Source: Rubrivivax albus (GTDB taxonomy: Bacteria > Pseudomonadota > Gammaproteobacteria > Burkholderiales > Burkholderiaceae_C). From it: a stretch of DNA of 64,000 bases. Below the pieces are notes generated by a model. It was not told where the DNA came from. It made no database searches and worked only from the letters and a program-made list of their open reading frames with translations. The position numbers and the translations under genes were made by a program. The DNA is taken from assembly GCF_004016515.1 (NCBI RefSeq), contig NZ_SACT01000001.1:744001-808000 (forward strand), in the 5' to 3' direction. Shown here piece by piece: positions 47,945 to 56,070 of this stretch (position 1 is its first letter; each line of letters starts with the position of its first letter).

Positions 47945-48736
47945 TCAGCGCAGACCCAGCACCGCCTTGGCGCGCGTCAGGTACTCGATGCGGTCGTCCA
48001 GCCCGTTGTAGCCGCCGTTGATGCGGCGGGTGACGGCCTTCACGTCGTCGGCGTCGGCCAGTGCATTGAGCTTGCGCGTGTGCCAGAACCAGCAGGCCAC
48101 GTCGACGGCGGCGAAGGGGTCGCTGGCCAGCAACTGCGGTTTCGCGACGTAGTCGGTGCCGGCGGCCTTGCTGTACTCGGCGTAGTTGGCACGGCCGGTG
48201 AGCTGGATCAGCCCGCGGCCCTTGAAACGCCGGCCGTCGCCGGGCTGGGTGTTGCCCAGGTCGGTGCGGCCCTCGTAGGCGTCGCCGCTGGCCAGTTCCT
48301 CGGTGTAGCGGAACGACGCCGACTCGTGCGCCAGCTGCGCGATGAAGTGCGCCATGCGCAGGTCGGTGGTGATCTTGTAGCGCGTCATGCCGGCCACCAG
48401 CGGCTCGTAGTACAGCTTGACCTTGCTGGCCAGCGCACGCGGCATCACCAGCTGCAGCTTCTCCGGCGACGGCCCCTTGGGCAGGCCCTTGAGCAGCGCC
48501 TTGATGGTGGCGTCGCCGGGGGCGACCATCTGGTCGGAGCCCGGCAACCCCATCACCCGCGTCTCGAAGGCCTCGATGGCCTTGAGCGTCTTGCTGCCGA
48601 TGCGGCCGTCGGTGTCCAGCTTCTTCGGCACCGGCGCGCTGAACTGCGGCAGGTTCATGTTGAACAGCAACTGCACGACCAGCACGTCGGTGAGGTCGTT
48701 GCGGCCGGCGATGCCAACACTGCGGGCGATGACCAT
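47945..48736 (-). CDS. GH19 peptidoglycan hydrolase with wall-binding domain
   Basis: A 263-residue enzyme. Residues 13-60 form a peptidoglycan-binding helix bundle (VLVVQLLFNMNL, DTDGRIGSKTLKAIEAFE). Residues 105-262 form a GH19 lysozyme/chitinase-like domain with likely acid Glu138 in LAHESASF, Glu155 in AYEGR and GRGLIQLTGRANY. No signal peptide is present, so export would need a dedicated route or lysis. A GAGGAG site precedes the ATG. Its last codon abuts the lipoprotein start, and folA lies 53 bases upstream. Confidence 0.88.
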   Translation of the reverse strand: MVIARSVGIAGRNDLTDVLVVQLLFNMNLPQFSAPVPKKLDTDGRIGSKTLKAIEAFETRVMGLPGSDQMVAPGDATIKALLKGLPKGPSPEKLQLVMPRALASKVKLYYEPLVAGMTRYKITTDLRMAHFIAQLAHESASFRYTEELASGDAYEGRTDLGNTQPGDGRRFKGRGLIQLTGRANYAEYSKAAGTDYVAKPQLLASDPFAAVDVACWFWHTRKLNALADADDVKAVTRRINGGYNGLDDRIEYLTRAKAVLGLR

Positions 48737-48789
48737 GGTGTCTCCTCGTGGGGATGGTCGGCGCACGCTAGGCGCCGCCACGGCCCCTG

Positions 48790-49311
48790 TCAATCGACAG
48801 CCTGGGGACGACGGCGGTAGGTGACGAAGGCGAAGCGGGTGCCGTCGGCGGCCTGCTGAGGCAGGCGCTCGGCCTCGGCGAACAGGCCGCGGTCGACGGC
48901 CGGGAAGAAGGTGTCGCCGTCGAGGTCGGCGTCGATCTCGGTGAGCACCAGGGTGTCGGCCAGGGGCAGGACCAGCGCGTAGAGCTCGCCACCGCCGATG
49001 ACGAACACGCGCGGCGCGTCGGCCAGGCGCGCCAGTGCGGCCTCGAGACTGGGGGCGGTCTCGGCGCCGGGCGCGTCGTAGTCCGGGTTGCGCGTCACCA
49101 CCACATTGCGGCGCCCCGGCAGCGGCCGGAAACGTGCCGGCAGCGAATCCCAGGTGCGGCGGCCCATCACCACCGGGCAGCCCATCGTCGTCTGGCGGAA
49201 GTGACGCTGGTCGGCCGGGTCGGTCCACAGCAGGTCGTTGCCGCGGCCGATGGCGCCGTTGCGGGCCACGGCGGCGATCAGGCTCACGGGGGGCAGGGGC
49301 AGGCGGGACAT
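48790..49311 (-). CDS. folA: Dihydrofolate reductase
   Basis: A 173-residue enzyme that reduces dihydrofolate to tetrahydrofolate with NADPH. It shows SLIAAVARNGAIGRGN, the acidic Asp in DPADQRHF (E. coli Asp27), MGRRTWDSLP and VIGGGELY. The residue matching E. coli Pro21 is Leu (NDLLW), which may be normal for the lineage. Thymidylate synthase, which makes dihydrofolate, is encoded nearby. The start is ATG at 49311. Confidence 0.93.
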   Translation of the reverse strand: MSRLPLPPVSLIAAVARNGAIGRGNDLLWTDPADQRHFRQTTMGCPVVMGRRTWDSLPARFRPLPGRRNVVVTRNPDYDAPGAETAPSLEAALARLADAPRVFVIGGGELYALVLPLADTLVLTEIDADLDGDTFFPAVDRGLFAEAERLPQQAADGTRFAFVTYRRRPQAVD

Positions 49312-49366
49312 GCGCGCATTGTGCGGCGCCACCGCGGCGCTACCATCTCGGCAGGAGGTGCCTCAG

Positions 49367-49957
49367 ATGCACAGGAGACAAGTGATGGCGGCCGCTGCTG
49401 CCTTGGTCGTGAGCAGCCTGGCGGTGCCGGGTGCCGCCCTGGCGGTGGAGGTGGGTGGGGCCACCCTGCCCGACACCGCCACCGTGGGCGGGCAGGAATT
49501 GGTGCTCAACGGCGCCGGCGTGCGCACCCGGGTGTTCTTCAAGGTCTATGCGATGGGCTTGTACCTGCCGAAGAAGGTGGGCAGCACGGCCGAGGTGCTG
49601 GCCAGCCCCGGCGCCCGGCGGGTGACGCTGCACCTGCTGCGCAAGCTCACCGGCGAGGACTTCGCCAAGGCCTTCACCGAGGGTCTGAACAACAACACCG
49701 GCGAGGCCGAGCGCCAGCGCCTGCAGGCGCAGATCCAGGCCTTCGTGGGCACCTTCTCGCGCCAGGGCGACCTGAAGGAAGGCGAGGTCATCCACATGGA
49801 CTGGGTGCCCGGCACCGGCCTGGTGGCCACGCGCGGCGGCCAGCCGGTGGGCACACCGATCAACGAGCCGGCCTTCTACAACGCCGTGCTGCGCATCTGG
49901 CTGGGCGACAAGCCGGCCGACGACGCGCTCAAGCCGCTGCTGCTGGGCAAATCCTGA
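49367..49957 (+). CDS. Chalcone isomerase-like secreted protein
   Basis: A 196-residue protein with a signal peptide (residues 1-26, ending AALA). The chalcone isomerase-like fold is indicated by GVRTRVFFKVYAMGLYLP, VTLHLLRKLTGEDFAKAFTEGLNNN, MDWVPGTGL and a terminal AVLRIWLGDKPAD. Bacterial members are not flavonoid enzymes; they may bind small lipids. A GGAGG site precedes the ATG. It is divergent from folA and convergent with thyA. Confidence 0.85.
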   Translation: MHRRQVMAAAAALVVSSLAVPGAALAVEVGGATLPDTATVGGQELVLNGAGVRTRVFFKVYAMGLYLPKKVGSTAEVLASPGARRVTLHLLRKLTGEDFAKAFTEGLNNNTGEAERQRLQAQIQAFVGTFSRQGDLKEGEVIHMDWVPGTGLVATRGGQPVGTPINEPAFYNAVLRIWLGDKPADDALKPLLLGKS

Positions 49958-49969
49958 GTCACGCCGCGA

Positions 49970-50779
49970 TCACACCGCCACCGGCGCCTTGATCGCCGGG
50001 TGTGGATCGTAGCCGGTGATCTCGAAGTCCTCGAAGCGGTAGTCGAAGATCGACCCTGGCCGGCGCTTGATCAACAGGTCCGGAAACGGCCGCGGGTCGC
50101 GCGCCAGCTGCGTCTGCACCTGCTCGACGTGGTTGTCGTAGATGTGGCAGTCGCCGCCGGTCCAGATGAAGTCGCCCACGTCCAGGTCGCACTGCTGCGC
50201 CAGCATGTGCGTCAGCAGCGCGTAGCTGGCGATGTTGAAGGGCACGCCCAGGAAGATGTCGGCGCTGCGCTGGTAGAGCTGGCAGCTCAGCCGGCCTTCG
50301 GCCACGTAGAACTGGAAGAACGCGTGGCAGGGCATCAGCGCCATCTGCGACAGCTCGGCCACGTTCCAGGCGCTGACGATGATGCGCCGGCTGTCGGGGT
50401 TGGTCTTGAGCTGCTGCACCACCTGCGCGATCTGGTCGATGTGGCCACCGTCGGGCGTGGGCCAGTTGCGCCACTGCACGCCATAGACCGGGCCGAGGTC
50501 GCCGTCTTCCCGCGCCCATTCGTCCCAGATGCTCACGCCGTGCTCCTGCAGCCAGCGCACGTTGCTGTCGCCGCGCAGGAACCACAGCAGCTCGTAGGCG
50601 ATGCTCTTGAAGTGCACCTTCTTGGTGGTGACCAGCGGGAAGCCCTCGCGCAGGTCGAAACGCATCTGGTGGCCGAACACGCTGCGCGTGCCGGTGCCGG
50701 TGCGGTCACCCTTGGCCACGCCGTGCTCGAACACGTGGCGCATGAAGTCTTCGTAGGTGGAGCGGGCGGGGCGGGACAT
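49970..50779 (-). CDS. thyA: Thymidylate synthase
   Basis: A 269-residue enzyme that makes dTMP from dUMP with methylene-tetrahydrofolate. It has [19 protein letters not shown], the nucleophile Cys in [12 protein letters not shown] and the substrate loop [14 protein letters not shown]. Length matches the family (264 in E. coli). It works with DHFR, encoded 0.7 kb away. The ATG is at 50779. Confidence 0.98.
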   Translation of the reverse strand: MSRPARSTYEDFMRHVFEHGVAKGDRTGTGTRSVFGHQMRFDLREGFPLVTTKKVHFKSIAYELLWFLRGDSNVRWLQEHGVSIWDEWAREDGDLGPVYGVQWRNWPTPDGGHIDQIAQVVQQLKTNPDSRRIIVSAWNVAELSQMALMPCHAFFQFYVAEGRLSCQLYQRSADIFLGVPFNIASYALLTHMLAQQCDLDVGDFIWTGGDCHIYDNHVEQVQTQLARDPRPFPDLLIKRRPGSIFDYRFEDFEITGYDPHPAIKAPVAV

Positions 50780-50824
50780 GCCGTGATTGTCGCAGCCCCG
50801 CCCAGGGTGGCAGGCTGCCGGGGT

Positions 50825-51778
50825 TCAGCCGCGCCGGCGGCGGCGCCACAGCCCCAGGCCGGCCAGACCGGCGGCGAGCAGCGCGGTCGAGCCGGGCTCG
50901 GGCACCGCCGGCAGCTGGGTGTAGTCGGCCCCGCTGAGCGCACCGGCCACGCGCACGTTCGGGTCGCTGAAGCCGGCGATCCAGAAGTCCAGCTGGTTGC
51001 TCACCATCACGCCGGCCTGCGGCGCGCCGACCTGCGTGCCTTTGAACAGCGCATCGCTGGTGGCGCCGGTGTCGCTGATGCCCAGCGTCCAGCCCGGCCG
51101 CAGGCCCACCTGCACCGTCCCTTCGTACAGGAAGGTGTTGCCGCTGCTGGTGCTGATGTCCTGGCCGTTCAGCCGGATCGTGGGCGCTGTGTAGGCGGCA
51201 CCTTTGAAGCCGCCTTCGTCCCACTGGTAGGTGTAGCTGACCTTGAACTGCGGCGTACCCACCGCGCCACTGTGGCCCGGCGCCAGCGCCGACAGGCCCA
51301 GGCGCAGCGACGAGTTCACCAGGAAAGCGCTCGGGTTGCCGTCTGCCGGCACCTCCACGTCGGACCAGAAGCGGTAGCCCACGGTCAGCACGGTGTAGTC
51401 GCTCAGGCCCTCGAAGCTGACCACGTCGTCGTACAGCAGCGAGCGGCCGGTGGCGTCGGCGTAGCCGGGGCTGGTGGACAGCGGCAGCTGTTCGCTGGCG
51501 AGCACGCCGCTGGTGAAGCTGCCGTGGTTGCGCGACGCGGCGAAGCGCGAGGTCGTGATCGACGCTGGCAGGGTCTCGGGATAGTAGTAGTACTTGATGT
51601 ACTCCGAGCCGTTGGTCCAACTGCCGCTCGGGCCGCTGCTGGGCGGGAAATCGGCCACCCGCTCCTGGTGGGACTGGGGCTTGCGGTAGAAGCCACCCAG
51701 CGTGGTGCTGGGCGCGGCCTGGGCGGCAGCGCAGCCCAGCGCCAGCAAGGCGGCGGCCAGGCGAAAAGGTGTGGTCAT
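50825..51778 (-). CDS. PEP-CTERM sorted secreted protein
   Basis: A 317-residue protein with a signal peptide (residues 1-22, ending AQA) and a C-terminal PEP-CTERM sorting signal, VPEPGSTALLAAGLAGLGLWRRRRR, recognised by an exosortase. The middle is a beta-rich region without cysteines. The start at 51778 has an AGGAGT site ahead. Such proteins accompany exopolysaccharide layers; the exosortase is not in this window. No role is known for this one. Confidence 0.85.
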   Translation of the reverse strand: MTTPFRLAAALLALGCAAAQAAPSTTLGGFYRKPQSHQERVADFPPSSGPSGSWTNGSEYIKYYYYPETLPASITTSRFAASRNHGSFTSGVLASEQLPLSTSPGYADATGRSLLYDDVVSFEGLSDYTVLTVGYRFWSDVEVPADGNPSAFLVNSSLRLGLSALAPGHSGAVGTPQFKVSYTYQWDEGGFKGAAYTAPTIRLNGQDISTSSGNTFLYEGTVQVGLRPGWTLGISDTGATSDALFKGTQVGAPQAGVMVSNQLDFWIAGFSDPNVRVAGALSGADYTQLPAVPEPGSTALLAAGLAGLGLWRRRRRG

Positions 51779-51924
51779 CGAGGGACTCCTGAGGTCACGA
51801 GCGTGGGGGCACGCCGCCAGCGGGCGTGCCATGCCTTCCAAGACGCAGGCCGGCGGCCGATGCCCTCATCGATGGCGATGGCCCCCCTGGAATGCAGGGG
51901 GCGCGCCGTGATTAGCATCGCGCG

Positions 51925-52500
51925 GTGACCGACGACCTGGCCCCGGCCTCCGACCCCGACCGCAGCCCCCCCGACAACACGGACGGCGATGCCGCCCTGC
52001 GCCGCAGCGCCGCCGAACTGGTGCCGCTGCTGCACGCGCAGCTGCGCCGGCAGGCCCAGCGCGCGCGCCGCCTCGGGCCGGCTGGCGAAACGCTGCAGAC
52101 CACGGCCCTGCTGCACGAGGCCTTCCTGCGCCTGGACCGCAGCGGCCCGTGGCAGGACGCACAGCACTTCCTGGGCGCCGCGGCGATGGCGATGCGCCAG
52201 ATCCTGGTGGACGACTGGCGCCGCCGCCAGGCCCAGCGCCGCGGTGGTGGTGCGGCCGAGGTGCCACTGGACGACGGGATCGAGATCGCCGCGCCGGTGC
52301 CGGGTGCCGACGTGCTGGCGGTGGACGAAGCGCTGCGCGCGCTGGAGGCGCAGAGCCCGCGCCTGGCGCGGCTGGTGGAGTGCCGCTTCTTCGCCGGCTA
52401 CAGCGAGGCCGAGACGGCGCAGGCGCTGGGCGTGTCGCCGGCCACCGTGCAGCGCGATTGGGCCAAGGCCCGGGCCTGGCTGCACCGGGCGCTGAGCTGA
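51925..52500 (+). CDS. ECF-type RNA polymerase sigma factor
   Basis: A 191-residue sigma factor of the ECF class. Residues 27-95 contain region 2 (VPLLHAQLRRQAQRARR, LLHEAFLRLD, HFLGAAAMAMRQILVDDWRRR), and residues 130-190 hold region 4 (LARLVECRFFAGYSEAETAQALGVSPATVQRDWAKARAWL-like). It resembles the group linked to Ser/Thr kinases. The start is GTG at 51925 without a strong ribosome site. A Ser/Thr kinase gene 1.1 kb away is the likely partner; the anti-sigma factor is not evident. Confidence 0.9.
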   Translation: MTDDLAPASDPDRSPPDNTDGDAALRRSAAELVPLLHAQLRRQAQRARRLGPAGETLQTTALLHEAFLRLDRSGPWQDAQHFLGAAAMAMRQILVDDWRRRQAQRRGGGAAEVPLDDGIEIAAPVPGADVLAVDEALRALEAQSPRLARLVECRFFAGYSEAETAQALGVSPATVQRDWAKARAWLHRALS

Positions 52501-52538
52501 AGCGGCGTCCCTGCAGCCGTGGCCGGCGGCACTGCAGG

Positions 52539-53477
52539 TCAGCGCCCGCGCAGCTTGTCCAGGAAGCCACCGAGCAGCTTGTCCACCGCCTTGTCCGCGG
52601 CGTTGTCCACCTCACTGCGGGCGCGGTCCTTCACCCGCTGCTGCTGACGTTCCTGCTGCCGGCGTGCCTCGTCGCTGGCCATGTTGCCGCCGGTGGCCGG
52701 CGTGGCGGCTGCGCCAGCCAGTGCGCCCATGCCGGCCACGCCGGCCATGTCCGGCAGCTGCACCGGTTCGGCCGGCAACGCGAAGCGCTCGGCGGCCGGC
52801 GTGCCGCCCTCGACCACCGTCACCGTCATCTGGGCGCCCAGGCGCAGCAGGCCGCCGTGCTGGCGGGCCACGGCACGGCGCAGCGGTGACGGGTCCTCGT
52901 CGCCGTCGGCGGCGGGTGGTGTCCCGAGGGCCTGCTGCATCAGCTGCCCGTAGCGGCGCATCACGGCGGTCATCTCGCGCAGCGTCGGGTCGTCGCCGAG
53001 CACCATGTCCTGCGTGCGTTGGGCGCCGCCGTCGTCGGCGTAGCGCAGCGTGTAGACCGTGCCGTCCACGCCGGCCACGCGCTCGCGACGGCCGGTGGGT
53101 TCGAGCGCGATCACGTCGCGCACGTCGGCGGCATCGCCCGGGCTCTTCAGGGCCGGCACCATGCGGCCAGCCAGGCGCAACATGGCCCCGAGCTCCATCA
53201 CCGTGACCTGGCCCTCGTGCCGGGTGACGGTGTAGAGCTTGCCGTCGCGCATCAGGTTGTAGCTTTCGGTGCCCGCGGGCAGGCCCGCGGCGTCGATCGC
53301 GATGCGGGCATGGTCCAGGTCACGCCACTCGATGGTGACCTCGGCGCGGCCGCCCTGCGGCCCGGTGTCCTGCACCGCATAGCGCACCAGGCCGGCGGCG
53401 GTGGCCGCGCCGGCACACAGCAGGGTTGAGGACAGCAGGCCCAGGCGGGCGAGCAGGGAAAGGCGGTGTCTGGGCAT
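52539..53477 (-). CDS. Secreted protein of unknown function
   Basis: A 312-residue protein with a signal peptide (residues 1-27, ending ATAA) and a beta-rich central part (VTIEWRDLDHARIAID, ESYNLMRDGKLYTVTRHEGQVTVMELG), ending in charged helices (RRQQERQQQRVKDRARSEVDNAADKAVDKLL). I recognise no family. It lies between the sigma factor and the kinase on the minus strand and may be part of the same signal unit, perhaps a target, but nothing in it proves that. Confidence 0.75.
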   Translation of the reverse strand: MPRHRLSLLARLGLLSSTLLCAGAATAAGLVRYAVQDTGPQGGRAEVTIEWRDLDHARIAIDAAGLPAGTESYNLMRDGKLYTVTRHEGQVTVMELGAMLRLAGRMVPALKSPGDAADVRDVIALEPTGRRERVAGVDGTVYTLRYADDGGAQRTQDMVLGDDPTLREMTAVMRRYGQLMQQALGTPPAADGDEDPSPLRRAVARQHGGLLRLGAQMTVTVVEGGTPAAERFALPAEPVQLPDMAGVAGMGALAGAAATPATGGNMASDEARRQQERQQQRVKDRARSEVDNAADKAVDKLLGGFLDKLRGR

Positions 53478-53620
53478 GGTATCTCGTACGGTCCGGTGTG
53501 ACGGGCGCGCACCGTTGCGCGCCCGATGACCTCGAAACGCAATCCGTTTCCCGGGCCCCTCAGTGCTCCCGCAACCGAGGGGGTGGACGGCTCACCCTGC
53601 GGGCCCGTGACCCGCCAGCC

Positions 53621-56053
53621 TCACCGTGCCGGCCAGCCGCCGCGCAGGGCCTTCAGCTGGGCCAGGTGGCCCGCGCCCGCCGCCCCCAGCGCCTGCAGCC
53701 GGGCCTGCGCGGCGTCGGCGCGCGCATGGGCCTCGGGCCACCGGCCGGCCAGGGCGTGCCAGCGCGCCCAGGCCAGGTCCGGCATGGCCTGCGCCAGCGG
53801 TGGGGCGCCCGCAGCGCGCGTCTCGATGTCCGCCAGCACCTGCAGACCCTCGCCTTCGCGCCCCAGCGCCGCCAGGGCCTCGGCGAGCCCCTGCAGGGCT
53901 GCCATCGCGTGCGGGCTCGCGGGCCCGGCGAAGCGGGTGGCCTGGGCCACGGCCTCGGCCAGCAGCGGCTCGGCGCCGGCTGCGTCGCCCCGCCGCAGGC
54001 GCAGCTTGCCCAGGTTGTTCAGCAGCGCCGCCTGCTCGGCCGATGGCGGCAAGTGCGCGCGATGCAGGTCCACGGCCCGCTGCCACAACCGTTCGGCCTC
54101 GGCCGTCTGGCCGGCCTGCATCTCCAGCACGGCCCAGTTGTTCAGCAGCCCCAGCGCGTCCGGGCCGTCGGTGTCGCCCAGCTGCTCCCACAGCGCCCAG
54201 GCGGCCTGGTAGCCGCTGCGCGCACCGTCGCGGTCACCGGTCTGGTGGCGCGTGAAGGCCAGGTTGTTCATCGTCACGGCCACTTCCACGTGCGCCGGGC
54301 CCAGGGCCTCGCGCTGTGTGGCCAGGGCCTGCTCCAGCAGCGCGATGGCGCCGGCAGCGTCGCCGGCATGGCGGGCCAACTGGGCCTGCAGGTGCCGGCT
54401 CTCGGCCAGGCGCAGGCGCCAGCGCGACGGGTCGGTGGCCCAGAAGGCCTGGGCGCGCGCCAGCGGCGCACCGGCCTCGTCGGCGCGGCCCATGCGCCAC
54501 AGGCATTGCGCCCATTCGGCCTCGGCCTGGGCTTGCTGCTCGGGCGCGATCGCCGCCGTGTCGGCCAGCAGGCGCTCGTACAGCGCGGCCGCGCCCACGT
54601 AGTCGTTGAGCTGGTAGTACAGCTGCGCCATCGCCAGCAGGGTGTCGCGGCCCTGTGGGTCGTCAGCCAAGGTGGCCGACAGGCGCTCGGCGTTGCGCGC
54701 CAGCACGGCGCTGGGTGGCTGGCGTTCGCCGGGCGGCTGCGCCTGCACGTCGCGCAGCAGCGTGATGACGAGGTCGCGCACGCCGCGGCTGATGCGCGCC
54801 TCGGCCTGGGCCACGTCGCGTTCCTGCGCTGCCCGGTGCGCCATCCAGGCGGTGGCACCCAGGCCGCCGGCCAGGCTTAGCACCACAGCGGCACTGGCCC
54901 CGGCCACCATACGGTGGCGGCGCAGCAGGCGGCCCAGCACGTAGGGCGCCGCGTCGCCGCGGGCACGTACCGGCAGGCCCCGGGCATGGCGGTCCAGGTC
55001 CTCGGCCAGCGCGGCGGCATCGGCATAGCGCTGGCCGGGTTCGCGTGCCAAGCAACGGGCAACGATGGCGTCCAGGTCGCCGCGCAGGGCCTGGCGCACG
55101 GCCGGTGGCTGGCCGTGGCTGGGCGGTAGCGGCGACTGGTCGAGCTGCTGCAGCCGCTGCAGCGCGCGCTGCATGCCCGGCCCGGCCAGGGTCCAGGGCA
55201 GGCGGCCGGCCAGCAGCCGGTAGGCCAGCACGCCGAGCGCGAACACGTCGGCCGGTGGGCCGGCCACGCCGCCGGTCAGCTGTTCCGGCGCGCACCAGTC
55301 GGGCGTGAGCCGCAGCGACAGCGTCTGCGTGACCTCGCCATCGATGCTGCCGGTGTCACGGCGGGCGAGGCCGAAGTCCAGCAGGTGCGGCGCGCCATCG
55401 GCGTCCACCAGCACGTTGGCGGGTTTCAGGTCGCGGTGCACCACGCCGCCGGCATGGGCGGTGGCCACCACACCCACCACGCGCCGCAGCAGCACCATCC
55501 GGCCCGGCAAGTCCAGCGCATCACCGGCGGCATCCAGCGGCTGGCCATCGATCAGTTCGGTCACCGCCCAGGGGTGGCCGTCATGGCTGCCGGCGTCGAG
55601 CAGTCGCACGATGCCCGGCACCTGCAGGCGCGCCAGTGTGTGGCGCTCGGCGGCGAAGCGACGGCGCTCGTCGGCGTCGTCGGCGGTGTGCAGCAGCTTC
55701 AGTGCGGCCTGCTGCTGGTAGCTGCCGTCGGCGCGCTCGACGCGGTAGACCTCACCCGAGCCACCACGGCCGATCAGGCCGACCACACGCCAGGCCCCAA
55801 CGCGGGTGCCGCTGGCCAGGGCCGCGGGCGCGGCGGGCGCCGCATCGACATCTGCCGCGGCATAGAGCCCCCTGCTGCCGGCCTCGGCCTGCAGCAGTGC
55901 GACCAGCTCGTCGTGCAGGGCGGGTGGCAGGGCCTGGGCCTTCAGCCAGGTCAGGCGCTCCTTGTCCGGCACCGCCAGGGCGCGGTCGAGCCAGGGCTCG
56001 ACCTGAGGCCAGGTGGGACGGTCGGTTTCAGCGAGAGACGGGTTGTCGGGCAC
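53621..56053 (-). CDS. Membrane Ser/Thr protein kinase with TPR tail
   Basis: An 810-residue kinase. The kinase domain (about 85-340) has the P-loop IGRGGSGEVYRVER, Lys119, HRDLKPANVL at 206-215 and DFGLA at 226-230. A membrane helix follows near 383-405. The periplasmic or exterior C-terminal half is made of TPR repeats (ALYERLLADTAAIAPE, GAIALLEQALATQREALGP). The start is GTG at 56053, only 17 bases from the divergent phospholipase D gene. It resembles kinases paired with ECF sigma factors, like the one at 51925. Confidence 0.92.
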   Translation of the reverse strand: MPDNPSLAETDRPTWPQVEPWLDRALAVPDKERLTWLKAQALPPALHDELVALLQAEAGSRGLYAAADVDAAPAAPAALASGTRVGAWRVVGLIGRGGSGEVYRVERADGSYQQQAALKLLHTADDADERRRFAAERHTLARLQVPGIVRLLDAGSHDGHPWAVTELIDGQPLDAAGDALDLPGRMVLLRRVVGVVATAHAGGVVHRDLKPANVLVDADGAPHLLDFGLARRDTGSIDGEVTQTLSLRLTPDWCAPEQLTGGVAGPPADVFALGVLAYRLLAGRLPWTLAGPGMQRALQRLQQLDQSPLPPSHGQPPAVRQALRGDLDAIVARCLAREPGQRYADAAALAEDLDRHARGLPVRARGDAAPYVLGRLLRRHRMVAGASAAVVLSLAGGLGATAWMAHRAAQERDVAQAEARISRGVRDLVITLLRDVQAQPPGERQPPSAVLARNAERLSATLADDPQGRDTLLAMAQLYYQLNDYVGAAALYERLLADTAAIAPEQQAQAEAEWAQCLWRMGRADEAGAPLARAQAFWATDPSRWRLRLAESRHLQAQLARHAGDAAGAIALLEQALATQREALGPAHVEVAVTMNNLAFTRHQTGDRDGARSGYQAAWALWEQLGDTDGPDALGLLNNWAVLEMQAGQTAEAERLWQRAVDLHRAHLPPSAEQAALLNNLGKLRLRRGDAAGAEPLLAEAVAQATRFAGPASPHAMAALQGLAEALAALGREGEGLQVLADIETRAAGAPPLAQAMPDLAWARWHALAGRWPEAHARADAAQARLQALGAAGAGHLAQLKALRGGWPAR

Positions 56054-56070
56054 AAGGCATTATGGAGAGC

